This document shows, piece by piece, positions 43,866-52,926 of a DNA stretch of 64,000 nucleotides. The notes under the pieces are model-generated. The model had not been told where the DNA came from. It searched no databases and was given only the letters and a program-made list of their open reading frames with translations. The position numbers were made by a program, and so were the translations under genes. Origin of the DNA: Legionella_A sp963772805 (GTDB taxonomy: Bacteria > Pseudomonadota > Gammaproteobacteria > Legionellales > Legionellaceae); assembly GCA_963772805.1 (NCBI GenBank), contig CAVYYU010000003.1, positions 372,001-436,000 of the forward strand. Reading direction: 5' to 3'. Each line of letters begins with the position of its first letter. Within the stretch, counting starts at the first letter, position 1.

Positions 43866-45188
43866 ATGTGGACTCATCGTCGCTCAGGACAAACAAATCA
43901 ACGGGGTAGCGGGGATCATCGCGATCCATATGAGCGCGATCGAACTCGGGTGATACATTGCCCGGCTTTTAGGCGCCTGCAACGAAAAACGCAGATTCTG
44001 GGAACTGATGAAGGCGATTTTCATCGCACACGATTGACTCATTCCCTTGAAGTTGCCTCTATAGGCCATAGTATTGTCCGTAACTTGGCAATCATGTCAC
44101 AGGACAGTCTGCTCACGGGCCTACTTCCTAACGATGATCTCATTGCGGTCATTTGCTTATTGCATGATATTGGTCATCCACCATTTGGACATGGGGGTGA
44201 GGTTGCTCTGAATTATATGATGCGTGATCATGGCGGTTTTGAGGGTAATGGACAAACATTACGATTGTTGACCAAGGTGGAAAATAGCTATGGTGCTTTT
44301 GGTCTTGATTTAACGCGCCGTGCCTTGCTTGGTGTTCTCAAGTATCCGGTGTCTTGGTCCAGTGTTGTGGCGTTACGCCTGCCTGAGGTGAAGGCAACAC
44401 TGAGTAAAACGATTCGCGTCAATGATTGGTTGCCGCCCAAGGGCTATTTTGATTGTGAGCAGGCGGAGATTGATTGGATGTTGTCGCCGTTTAGTGAGGC
44501 AGATAGACAGTTATTCCAATCGTTGTTGAAAAATCCTAAAGACCATGAGCATGGCAAAGCAGCTTATCACACGTTTGATTGTTCAATCATGGACATCGCG
44601 GATGATATTGCTTATGGCGTTCATGACCTGGAGGATGCAATTCATTTGCGCTTAATTAATCGCGCTCACTTGGACACTCCTCATTTTCGTCAGCTGCTTG
44701 CAGCAACACCACTAAGCCAAGATCATGATGTCTTACTAGACAATCTGTTTGATCCGGTTATGCATCAACGCAAGCAGGCTATTGGTGAGATGGTGAATTA
44801 CTTCATTACGGCAACGCAGATTCAGGTAACGAATGAGGCGTTTGAAAACAGTTTACTTAAGTACAATATTGCACTGTTGCCAGAAGCGAAAAATTTACTG
44901 GATTATTTAATGCAGTGTATTTACCAGTATGTGATTGATTCTCAGGAAGCACGTACATTTGAATATGGTGGACAAACTGTGGTATTACGCTTATTTGAAG
45001 CCATTAGTTCAAACCCCAGCAGCTTGCTGGATAATAAAAATCGTAAATTGATTGATGAGGTAGGTACTGAGCAGGGGTCATTCAGAATAGTTTGTGATTA
45101 TATTGCCAACATGACTGACGAATATGCTTATCGGATGCATGAACGTTTGTTTGGTTTTAACACGCGTACAATCTTTGAAAGACTGTAG
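43866..45188 (+). CDS. dgt: dGTPase-like deoxynucleoside triphosphate triphosphohydrolase
   Basis: A 440-residue HD-superfamily enzyme that converts dNTP to deoxynucleoside and triphosphate. It has the N-terminal DPYERDRTRVIHCPAFRRL, His in RTRLTHSLEVASIGHSI, the HD pair in LLHDIGHPPFGHGGE and the metal Asp in IMDIADDIAYGVHDLEDA. The length fits the type 2 proteobacterial subfamily. Three tRNA genes are convergent just downstream. Confidence 0.94.
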   Translation: MWTHRRSGQTNQRGSGDHRDPYERDRTRVIHCPAFRRLQRKTQILGTDEGDFHRTRLTHSLEVASIGHSIVRNLAIMSQDSLLTGLLPNDDLIAVICLLHDIGHPPFGHGGEVALNYMMRDHGGFEGNGQTLRLLTKVENSYGAFGLDLTRRALLGVLKYPVSWSSVVALRLPEVKATLSKTIRVNDWLPPKGYFDCEQAEIDWMLSPFSEADRQLFQSLLKNPKDHEHGKAAYHTFDCSIMDIADDIAYGVHDLEDAIHLRLINRAHLDTPHFRQLLAATPLSQDHDVLLDNLFDPVMHQRKQAIGEMVNYFITATQIQVTNEAFENSLLKYNIALLPEAKNLLDYLMQCIYQYVIDSQEARTFEYGGQTVVLRLFEAISSNPSSLLDNKNRKLIDEVGTEQGSFRIVCDYIANMTDEYAYRMHERLFGFNTRTIFERL

Positions 45189-45194
45189 GTTTAA

Positions 45195-45270
45195 TGGCGT
45201 CCCCAAGGGGGTTCGAACCCCTGTTACCGCCGTGAAAGGGCAGTGTCCTAGGCCTCTAGACGATGGGGAC
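45195..45270 (-). tRNA. tRNA-Glu (UUC), copy 1
   Basis: On the complement the sequence begins GTCCCCATCGTCTAGAGGCC, with anticodon TTC in CCCTTTCACGG and an encoded CCA. It lies 6 bases beyond the end of dgt, on the opposite strand. Its sequence is identical to copy 2. Confidence 0.96.
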
Positions 45271-45344
45271 CCGGAACTTTATGTTGCTATTTTAACTTTT
45301 TAATACCTATTCAATCATTTAGATTGATACTTCATACCATAAAA

Positions 45345-45420
45345 TGGCGTCCCCAAGGGGGTTCGAACCCCTGTTACCGCCGTGAAAGGGCAGTGTCCTA
45401 GGCCTCTAGACGATGGGGAC
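45345..45420 (-). tRNA. tRNA-Glu (UUC), copy 2
   Basis: The 76-base sequence is identical to the copy at 45195-45270, separated by 74 bases. It is a tandem duplication in one tRNA operon, transcribed from tRNA-Ala through both Glu genes. Confidence 0.96.
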
Positions 45421-45456
45421 CAAGAACTTTGTACCATCAACAGCCGAAGCATATGA

Positions 45457-45532
<76 letters not shown>

Positions 45533-45650
45533 TAAAAAGAGAGTCGAAGTTTAATGAGGTGTTCTATGACTGTCAAGGGATTTTTATCATTTTGTTGGTT
45601 TATGATGATGGATAAGCGCTCTGTTGCTAGAGCGCTTCATAATAAAGCAA

Positions 45651-45869
45651 TTAGGCTTGTACTTCAGCGCGTTTTTTTGCTGATTTTTTGTACTGTTTCC
45701 AGTCACGATCTTTAGCGAAAATAAAACTGGCTGCTTCTTCAATAAAAAAGCCGATATCATCAATGTTTGCCCATGCGCAATAGGCATTAATTTTTTCAAA
45801 TACGTCGCTGTTAATTTCTGCTTTGATTTTTTCTTTCTTTTGAAAACGGTTACCGTTGATAATTGGCAT
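45651..45869 (-). CDS. Small basic protein, possible DNA-binding
   Basis: A 72-residue protein starting at ATG 45869 with AAGGTC upstream. The N-terminal PIINGNRFQKKEKIKAEINSD and INAYCAWANI followed by a helix resemble a strand-helix-helix (ribbon-helix-helix-like) layout, and the Lys-rich C-terminus is basic. I do not recognise it; a regulator role is a guess. It stands alone next to the tRNA cluster. Confidence 0.55.
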   Translation of the reverse strand: MPIINGNRFQKKEKIKAEINSDVFEKINAYCAWANIDDIGFFIEEAASFIFAKDRDWKQYKKSAKKRAEVQA

Positions 45870-46059
45870 TTTTTCTGACCTTAAGTTGTTAATTCGGGGC
45901 ATACCATAGCAGAGTATTAACCATTTGAAAAGATTATATTTTTTTAACTTTCACAGGAAGAGCTTGTTATCTTAATTGAATTAATTTTAATTGAGTTTCA
46001 TCGCAATTGGCGCCGACCATAAACGGTCTTCATTGCGTCATTGTGTATTAAAAAAACAA

Positions 46060-46536
46060 TTAATGGTGGCTGTGAAGATTGTTATGGTGGACATGTGTGT
46101 CGCCAGAGTTGCCGTGATGATAAGCATCATAGGTGTGCATGTCTGCATGAGGTTGCCGAGAGACGTCGGTGTGACTATGGGTATTAGTGCAATAATGAAA
46201 TGGAGGTGAAAAAAAACTATTGTCGTAGTTATAATTGTTGTTATAAGCAGGATGTTGGGGGGCCCTCACAATGAGAGTATGGTGGTCGTTTTCAAATAGA
46301 TAAGATAATAAACAGATGACACCGATAAGAAGTATTACCCCCAATATGAGTGTGAAAAATGGAGCGGTAGCTGTGGCGGCTACCATTGCTGCTGCAGACT
46401 GTGCAGAGCTTGCTGCCGAAGTGGCGACAATACCTACGGTAACTACCACCGTTGCTAGTGCACCCAGACATTTTAATAAAAAATTATAGTTAATGGTATT
46501 GGTTTCAGATGTGTGGTCAGCTAATTGCGTGGTCAT
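46060..46536 (-). CDS. Two-segment membrane protein with His-rich tail
   Basis: A 158-residue protein without known relatives. Two membrane segments (about 24-48, an Ala/Val/Thr-rich stretch, and about 60-85, FTLILGVILLIGVICLLSYL) are followed by an Asn/Tyr-rich stretch and a tail with many His residues (HYCTNTHSHTDVSRQPH, DTHVHHNNLHSHH). The tail could bind Zn, Ni or Cu. A metal-handling role is an inference. It lies downstream of ispA on the same strand (23-base gap). Confidence 0.6.
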   Translation of the reverse strand: MTTQLADHTSETNTINYNFLLKCLGALATVVVTVGIVATSAASSAQSAAAMVAATATAPFFTLILGVILLIGVICLLSYLFENDHHTLIVRAPQHPAYNNNYNYDNSFFSPPFHYCTNTHSHTDVSRQPHADMHTYDAYHHGNSGDTHVHHNNLHSHH

Positions 46537-46559
46537 ATTTTTTCCAGGTTAGAAAGTAG

Positions 46560-47444
46560 TTAGCCAATACGTTGTTGCAACGACCGCGTCAATGCTAATA
46601 AATCATCTGCATCTTGCGCGAAGACCCCCAATGATTGCCGTGCCTGTTCAAAATGATCATTGATCAGGGATAATAACGCCTCTTGCGTATAAAGGTTAGC
46701 AAACGTTATTTTCTGATTGGCAGCATCGGAGGCGCGGCCTTTGCCTAAGTTCGAATTACTATATTTATCCAGGTAATCATCCTGCATTTGAAACACAAGG
46801 CCTAAATGAGTGGCAAATTGACGCAGGGCATCAGTCCTTTCAGGCGTAGCACTGCCAGCGGCTAAAACGGTATTAATGCATGCTAAAATTAGCTTGCCTG
46901 TTTTTAGCCTATGAATTTCACACAATTGCGATTCGGTTGTGGTTGGTAGAGCTAATTCAGAAAGATCCAGACTTTGGCCGCTGACCATACCGGCGGGGCC
47001 GCTGGCTTTGACCAATTCTCGTGTCACGGCAATGACTTGATCCATCGACAGACTTTGCGGTAAATGGGTTAATAATATATCGATTGCTAACGCTTGCATG
47101 CCGTCACCGACTAAAATAGCGGTTGCTTCATCAAATGCGCGGTGACAACTGGGCTTACCGCGACGCAAGTCATCATTATCCATAGCGGGTAAATCATCAT
47201 GAATCAGCGAATAACAGTGCGTAATCTCAATTGCCGCTGCAAGAATATCAAGGCTATTAATATCAATACCTATTAGTTCACCACACAAGTAAACCAATAT
47301 AGGCCGCATCCGTTTCCCTCCAGGAAACAGAGAATAAATAATGGCTTCTTTTATTCGGTGCGCGGGAATATCTGCATTGCTGATTAAATGTTGCAGGTGA
47401 TGTTCATGGCGCGATAAATACTGGCTGATGGTTGTGCTATTCAT
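46560..47444 (-). CDS. ispA: Farnesyl diphosphate synthase
   Basis: A short-chain trans-prenyl synthase making C15-PP from DMAPP and IPP, the precursor of undecaprenyl and quinone chains. ATG 47444 gives 294 residues. The first Asp-rich motif is in LIHDDLPAMDNDDLRRG and the second in QMQDDYLDKYSN. The chain-length region fits C15. It overlaps xseB by eight bases, the common xseB-ispA pair. Confidence 0.95.
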   Translation of the reverse strand: MNSTTISQYLSRHEHHLQHLISNADIPAHRIKEAIIYSLFPGGKRMRPILVYLCGELIGIDINSLDILAAAIEITHCYSLIHDDLPAMDNDDLRRGKPSCHRAFDEATAILVGDGMQALAIDILLTHLPQSLSMDQVIAVTRELVKASGPAGMVSGQSLDLSELALPTTTESQLCEIHRLKTGKLILACINTVLAAGSATPERTDALRQFATHLGLVFQMQDDYLDKYSNSNLGKGRASDAANQKITFANLYTQEALLSLINDHFEQARQSLGVFAQDADDLLALTRSLQQRIG

Positions 47445-47655
47445 CAACTCGCCCAGCATTGGATGTTTTTACGGCAGACAGGATTTCAATTTTTTGCTCA
47501 GCTTGCTTCAAAACATCCTGACATTTATGGGCCAGCGTGATGCCGCTTTCGAATTGTTTTAAAGAATCATCAAGGGATAATTCACCTTTTTCTAATTGTT
47601 TTACAATCTCTTCTAGCTCAGCGAGCGATTGTTCAAAATGAAGGGTTTTAGTCAC
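47437..47655 (-). CDS. xseB: Exodeoxyribonuclease VII small subunit
   Basis: XseB associates with XseA to degrade single-stranded DNA. GTG 47655 gives about 72 residues starting MTKTLHFEQSLAELEEIV. The ELEEIVKQLEKGELSLDDSLKQFE and LAHKCQDVLKQAEQKI blocks are the XseB coiled-coil hairpin. An upstream ATG (47688) would add 11 residues. The coding end overlaps ispA. Confidence 0.92.
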   Translation of the reverse strand: MTKTLHFEQSLAELEEIVKQLEKGELSLDDSLKQFESGITLAHKCQDVLKQAEQKIEILSAVKTSNAGRVDE

Positions 47656-47827
47656 TGCTGTTATCCCGCGTATAGACAAATCATGCAATTATACTGCCTT
47701 GACTCGATGTTTCAACCTGCATGTCATTTTTTGGTGAGTGACTTGAACAATGCGAAGACTTATAATACTTAAGGTAACACCTTGATTATATGGAAATTAC
47801 CCCAAGAAAATAGTGAGGTTTTTCAAG

Positions 47828-48841
47828 ATGCCAAGTGATACAGAAACTCAAAATTTGATTTGTAATGAATTAGTTAAAAAAGATGTCGTCGTCAATTTAA
47901 CCTATCGCCACCTCGATACGGGGAATTCTTTACTCCATGAAGCTTGTGAAAATAATGATGCTAACAAGCTTATATTATGGCTTGCTGAAGGAGTGGATCC
48001 GACACATGTTAATAAGAAGGGTAAAACAGCCATTGAATGCGCATCAGAAGCGGGCTTGTGGAATTGTGTGGAAATCTTTGCACTAACAATCAAGGACAAC
48101 AATGGTAAATCTTGTTACGGTAGTGCCTTGTTAGATGCCGTAAAGGCTGGTCGAACAGATGTAGTTATATTATTAGCGCAAGCAGGTGCAAAACCATCTT
48201 GGGTTTACCGTGATACTAAAAACTCTTGCTTACATATAGCTGTTCTAAATCATGATAAAGCGATGATCGAACTTTTACTGACAGTTGGCGCCGATCCGAG
48301 TCTCAAAAACAAGAAGAACCTAATGCCGATAGAAAGTGCCGCAGGCGCTGGGTTGTGGGATTGCGTGGCGGCTTTTGCGCAAACTGTTAAAGATACACGG
48401 GGTGATTTTCGCTTTGGCAGAGCCTTATTGTATGCTGTAAAAGCAGACATGTTGTACGTGGTGCAATTATTAGCCCAAGCCAACGCTAACTTGTCTGATA
48501 TCTATATTCATCCTTATTTTAAGACAGAGGATACCTGTTTGCATCTTGCAGTCAAAAATGATAATCCAGAAATGGTTCGCGTACTACTTCAAGCGGGTGC
48601 GCAGGCATGGCGAGTTGACCGGGAGGCAAAAACTGCCCTTGAATTTGCTAAAAAGGCAGGCAAGAAAGACTGTATAGCAGCGTTCTTGCGTTTCGCTGAT
48701 GAACAATTACAAGCCTCTTCATCCTCCTCGGCGCAGATTACTCAAAGACTAGCGGTTTCAAATATTGGATTTTTTCAATCATCCGCGAATGCAACCGGCG
48801 AAGAAGAAATTAGTGATGCTGTTGCTAGCTGTGGTATTTAA
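47828..48841 (+). CDS. Ankyrin-repeat protein
   Basis: A 337-residue cytosolic-type protein starting at ATG 47828 with GAGG nine bases upstream. It has about six ankyrin-like units, clearest in SLLHEACENNDANKLILWL, SCLHIAVLNHDKAMIELLL and TCLHLAVKNDNPEMVRVLL, with the intervening CASEAGLWNCVEIFA-type helices repeated nearly unchanged (GLWNCVE / GLWDCVA). The tail is Ser-rich and ends EEEISDAVASCGI, an acidic stretch like Legionella secretion tails. Ankyrin effectors are common in Legionella and Coxiella, so an effector role is a reasonable inference. Its end overlaps the convergent oxidoreductase gene by 17 bases. Confidence 0.83.
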   Translation: MPSDTETQNLICNELVKKDVVVNLTYRHLDTGNSLLHEACENNDANKLILWLAEGVDPTHVNKKGKTAIECASEAGLWNCVEIFALTIKDNNGKSCYGSALLDAVKAGRTDVVILLAQAGAKPSWVYRDTKNSCLHIAVLNHDKAMIELLLTVGADPSLKNKKNLMPIESAAGAGLWDCVAAFAQTVKDTRGDFRFGRALLYAVKADMLYVVQLLAQANANLSDIYIHPYFKTEDTCLHLAVKNDNPEMVRVLLQAGAQAWRVDREAKTALEFAKKAGKKDCIAAFLRFADEQLQASSSSSAQITQRLAVSNIGFFQSSANATGEEEISDAVASCGI

Positions 48842-49868
48842 GCCATACCGGCATGATTTTATTGAGGTAAACCATAAATTTCCAGAGGCCCACCTGGTGT
48901 TCATTGCTGCCAAATGGGTCTGGTTTCAGTTCGGGGTAGGCTATACCTAAACCGAACAACCCGGGGCCAATGATGCCGAGATGCGGATTGTAATGATGGT
49001 GTTTATCGTCATTGATAACGATGTTGTTACGGCGTTTGAATCCAGTGGCGTAAATGGCTTTGTCGCATTCTGGCAAATGATTAGCGATATTGGTTTCGTT
49101 GGCGATATAGCGCACCAGATTTTTTGGCCGCAAACCATCAATATTCTCTCTGGCCCATTGAGCGGTTTGTCCTTTTAAACCGGTATTATCGAATAAAGTC
49201 CAATCTCCCATGTTGATAGCATAACGGCAAGGCGAGCGGTAAAAATTGATGGTTTTTTTAACACCTAAATCAACTAGATAATTGATAATCATGATCGCTG
49301 AATGTGAAGAACCAAATACCGCATAAGTTTCATTGGTATTTACATAGGTACTGAGACGACCTTTATCGATCGCTATGTCAAATGGCACAATCTCAGCATC
49401 AGAGTAACCCAGTGTTTCTGGCACCGCCCCGGTTGCTAAAATCACATTCTGCGCCAGGAAAGTTTGAGTGCTATTGCGTAACGACCAGACACGTTCGCTC
49501 AGCGATATTTCAGCAATTAGCGCATGTTTTACATAGACCGACTCGCATAAGTGATTAGAAACCCATTGCAAGGGTTCAACCATATAATGCAAGGTACAGG
49601 TATCATTGGGGGGCAAGTGGTTTAGGGGGAAATCGGGAGCGAGCTCGTAGTGGAAAGAACGTACGTCTTGCAAAAAATTGATGAAGAGTTGCACCTTGGT
49701 GTTGCTGGACACATTTTTCCAATAGCGTCCCAAATCGCCAACTCTAAAATAGGGGTCTAGCCAGATAATTTTGGCAGGATCAATTTTTTGGTCCAGTAGT
49801 TTGCCAACCGCGGCAATACCTGCAGGTCCTGCGCCAACGACTGCCCATTGAAAAGGATTCGTATTCAT
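48825..49868 (-). CDS. FAD/NAD(P)-dependent oxidoreductase
   Basis: A 347-residue flavoprotein starting MNTNPFQWAVVGAGPAGIAA, a Rossmann GxGxxG FAD site. A second mononucleotide-type segment is VILATGAVPETLGY, and CDKAIYATGFKRRN near the C-terminus is the ATGF motif of flavin monooxygenase-like enzymes and lysine N6-hydroxylase relatives. The substrate is unknown. It is convergent with the ankyrin gene and divergent from radA. Confidence 0.85.
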   Translation of the reverse strand: MNTNPFQWAVVGAGPAGIAAVGKLLDQKIDPAKIIWLDPYFRVGDLGRYWKNVSSNTKVQLFINFLQDVRSFHYELAPDFPLNHLPPNDTCTLHYMVEPLQWVSNHLCESVYVKHALIAEISLSERVWSLRNSTQTFLAQNVILATGAVPETLGYSDAEIVPFDIAIDKGRLSTYVNTNETYAVFGSSHSAIMIINYLVDLGVKKTINFYRSPCRYAINMGDWTLFDNTGLKGQTAQWARENIDGLRPKNLVRYIANETNIANHLPECDKAIYATGFKRRNNIVINDDKHHHYNPHLGIIGPGLFGLGIAYPELKPDPFGSNEHQVGLWKFMVYLNKIMPVWLKYHS

Positions 49869-49942
49869 TTTATTGTGTAACATTTATAAGGTATCCTCAA
49901 TTGCAAAGTTTAGGGTGCTGGATAATTTTTAACAAGGTTTAA

Positions 49943-51292
49943 ATGAAAATCAAAACACGCTTTATCTGCAGCCAATGCGCCGCAACGTTTTCGCAATGGT
50001 CAGGGCAGTGTACACAATGTGGTGTCTGGAATGCTATTGTCGAAGAAAGTATAGCTGCTACCAGCCGCAGTACACGTTCAAGCAGCTATGCTAATCAACG
50101 ATCAGCGGTCATGTTTGTGGAAGATGTGGTTCTGAATTGCGAAGTCCGTATGGACTGTGGTTTGTCTGAGCTCAACCGGGTGTTGGGCGGTGGGTTGGTG
50201 GATGGCTCGGTAGTGTTAATTGGTGGTGATCCAGGTATTGGTAAATCAACGCTACTCCTGCAAACGTTGGCCAATTTATCCCAACAGCAAAAAGTGCTTT
50301 ATGTGACTGGCGAGGAGTCATTGCAACAAGTGGCCATGCATGCGAAGCGCCTGCAATTACCACTGAAGAACTTGCGTCTTTTGGCTGAAACGCAAGTTGA
50401 AAGTATTATTGCGCATGCCCAAAAAGAAAAACCACGGGTCATGGTGATTGATTCTATCCAAACTATTTTTACCGAAGCCATCAGTTCAGCACCCGGAGGT
50501 GTTAGTCAGGTGCGTGAAGCAGCCGCGCAACTGGTTCGTTTTGCCAAAATGACGCATACAGCGGTTTTTCTTGTTGGACATGTTACGAAAGAGGGGGCCT
50601 TGGCGGGTCCGCGTGTATTAGAGCACATGGTTGATTGCGTGTTGTATTTTGAAGGGCAAAGCGATAGTCGTTTTCGCGTGATTCGGGCGATTAAAAATCG
50701 TTTTGGCGCGGTGAATGAACTTGGTGTGTTTGCGATGACTGATCGCGGTTTGAAAGAAGTGGCAAATCCGTCGGCCATTTTTTTATCCCGCCAACCCGAA
50801 CCAACCCCAGGCAGTGCCGTGATGGTGACTTGGGAAGGATCTCGCCCAATGCTCGTGGAAGTGCAAGCCCTGGTTGATGAAGCCCACGGGCAGCAAGCAA
50901 AGCGGGTGACCGTGGGGCTGGAACACAATCGTCTGGCAATTTTACTAGCGGTATTACACCGTCATGGCGGTATTGCAACGTTCGATCAGGATGTGTTTAT
51001 CAACGTGGTGGGCGGGGTGAAGGTCACCGAAACAGGCAGCGATTTAGCTCTACTTGCAGCGGTAGTTTCCAGCTTACGTAATCGGGTTTTTGATAATGAA
51101 ACTATTATCTTTGGTGAGGTAGGGCTTGCTGGGGAAATAAGACCCGTGCAAAGTGGTCAGGAGCGGTTAAAAGAGGCCGCAAAACACGGATTCAAGCGCG
51201 CTATTGTGCCTTATGCTAATGCGCCAAAACAGGCACTTGGGATTGAGGTCGAAGCGGTTAAGCACTTACAGGACGTGTTAGAAAAATTGTAA
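49943..51292 (+). CDS. radA: DNA repair protein RadA (Sms)
   Basis: A RecA-like DnaB-type helicase that drives branch migration. The 449-residue product has a C4 zinc finger (FICSQCAATFSQW, CTQCGVWN), Walker A GGDPGIGKST, the RadA-specific KNRFG segment and a C-terminal Lon-protease-like domain (TGSDLALLAAVVSS). Spacing and order are typical. Confidence 0.96.
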   Translation: MKIKTRFICSQCAATFSQWSGQCTQCGVWNAIVEESIAATSRSTRSSSYANQRSAVMFVEDVVLNCEVRMDCGLSELNRVLGGGLVDGSVVLIGGDPGIGKSTLLLQTLANLSQQQKVLYVTGEESLQQVAMHAKRLQLPLKNLRLLAETQVESIIAHAQKEKPRVMVIDSIQTIFTEAISSAPGGVSQVREAAAQLVRFAKMTHTAVFLVGHVTKEGALAGPRVLEHMVDCVLYFEGQSDSRFRVIRAIKNRFGAVNELGVFAMTDRGLKEVANPSAIFLSRQPEPTPGSAVMVTWEGSRPMLVEVQALVDEAHGQQAKRVTVGLEHNRLAILLAVLHRHGGIATFDQDVFINVVGGVKVTETGSDLALLAAVVSSLRNRVFDNETIIFGEVGLAGEIRPVQSGQERLKEAAKHGFKRAIVPYANAPKQALGIEVEAVKHLQDVLEKL

Positions 51293-51346
51293 TTGGGGAG
51301 GACCAAGAAACCCTAATGTTTAATCAGATTGAAATAGGACTTATTT

Positions 51347-52891
51347 GTGATCAAAAAATATTTACCCCGCCAATGGTCTTTAAAAAAAACCAGTTATCAT
51401 GATGGTTTTTCGCACTATTTTTTTTATGTTTTAGTGGCCTCATTGCTTCTACGTATTTTTTTCATCGGATCAAACGAATTACTGGCTGAAGAGGCATATT
51501 ACTGGAATTATGCCAACCATCTTGATTTTGGTTATCTTGACCATCCACCCATGGTCGCAGTGCTTATACGCATACCCACTATGATTTTTGGGTCACATGA
51601 GTTTTTTGTGCGACTTGCAACACTATTTTGTTGGCTATTAACGGCATTTTTTAGTTATAAACTAACAAATAGTATTAAAGAAGGGACTGGATTATATTCT
51701 GTGATTTTATTGGCAATATTGCCTTTTTTCTTCCTGCATTCATTAGTGATTACTCCAGATATGCCCTTAACCGCTTGTTGGAGCGGTGCGCTGTATTACT
51801 TGTTCAGGGCTCTTGTTCTGGATGAATCAAATCAATGGTATACCGCAGGTATTTGGCTTGGTTTGGGAATGCTTTCAAAGTATACAATAGTGCTGCTTGG
51901 TCCTGCTGTTTTATTGTATTTTCTTTTTGTTCCTAAGGCACGTCAATGGTTTTTTCGCAAAGAGCCTTATCTGTGCTTGCTTATTGTTTTTATGATTTTT
52001 ACGCCGGTTATTTATTGGAATGCTACCCATGAGTGGGTCTCGTTTCTTTTTCAAAGTACACGGAGGTTTAAATCGGCCTTTTCTTTTTCAGCTCCTGAGT
52101 ACCTTGGGCTACTGTTTCTATTTCTAATGCCGCTTGGAGTCCTTGGACTATTTAATTTATTTAAGACAAAGGTCTCTGACAAGGATTTAATCACAACTGA
52201 CAGCAAGTTTTTTCTGCAATTATTTACGTTGGTGCCGTTGTTATTTTTTGGAGTTTTCAGCTTGAGTCACGGCATGAAATTTAATTGGATCGGTCCTGGT
52301 TTGTTGGCTATTATTCCTTGGCTGGCTATCCATATGGTGCGATCGTCCAAGACATCAACAAGTACTAATTTTGTGTGGTTCATAACTGCGGTAATATTGC
52401 TTTTTTCTTATAGTGTTATGATGTTTTTTATAGAGTTTGGTAATTCTGAACGCTTCAACAAAACAGCATTTAAAAAATTTATTTCTTGGCGTGATTTGAC
52501 AGAACAATTTAATTCTATAGCGAAAGATGTGGCTTTTAAAACGCACTCCACACCCATTTTTGTTCCTTTAGATTTATATAATTTAAATAGTGAACTATCT
52601 TACTATCAATCAAGATTGTTGGTGCAAGGTGCTATTGAAAAATCTTATCCTATTGAGGGTTGCCATATATTTGGTGGTAATAGCCTTATGTACCGCAATT
52701 GGTCTCATAACAAGTCGTTGGCTGGCAAAACATTGATTTTAATTTCAATTGAACCGCAATTTTTTAATATTCCTTCTATTATAAATAATGTCATCAAAAA
52801 ATCTGAAGTGAAATACATTTGGTCTCACAGCCAAGGAGGAGTGGCTCAAATTAAGCCCTATTATTATCAAGTGGTGCAAATGAAATCTTAA
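51347..52891 (+). CDS. GT39/ArnT-like polytopic glycosyltransferase
   Basis: A 514-residue inner-membrane enzyme (GTG start) with about ten to twelve membrane segments. The first loop carries LLAEEAYYWNYANHLDFGYLDHP, the acidic-pair and HPP pattern of GT39/PMT_2 transferases such as ArnT, which use polyprenyl-phosphate sugars. The acceptor is unknown; lipid A, LPS core or protein are all possible. It converges with a GT2-GtrA gene 35 bases away that could make its donor. Confidence 0.9.
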   Translation: MIKKYLPRQWSLKKTSYHDGFSHYFFYVLVASLLLRIFFIGSNELLAEEAYYWNYANHLDFGYLDHPPMVAVLIRIPTMIFGSHEFFVRLATLFCWLLTAFFSYKLTNSIKEGTGLYSVILLAILPFFFLHSLVITPDMPLTACWSGALYYLFRALVLDESNQWYTAGIWLGLGMLSKYTIVLLGPAVLLYFLFVPKARQWFFRKEPYLCLLIVFMIFTPVIYWNATHEWVSFLFQSTRRFKSAFSFSAPEYLGLLFLFLMPLGVLGLFNLFKTKVSDKDLITTDSKFFLQLFTLVPLLFFGVFSLSHGMKFNWIGPGLLAIIPWLAIHMVRSSKTSTSTNFVWFITAVILLFSYSVMMFFIEFGNSERFNKTAFKKFISWRDLTEQFNSIAKDVAFKTHSTPIFVPLDLYNLNSELSYYQSRLLVQGAIEKSYPIEGCHIFGGNSLMYRNWSHNKSLAGKTLILISIEPQFFNIPSIINNVIKKSEVKYIWSHSQGGVAQIKPYYYQVVQMKS

Positions 52892-52926
52892 TTTGAAGCT
52901 GTTTTTTTATGTGCAGAACTTCTCGT

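Noticed and set aside
45587..45799. Minus-strand frame near the tRNA cluster
   Set aside because: It overlaps the better-supported 45651-45869 gene in another frame and lacks a ribosome site.
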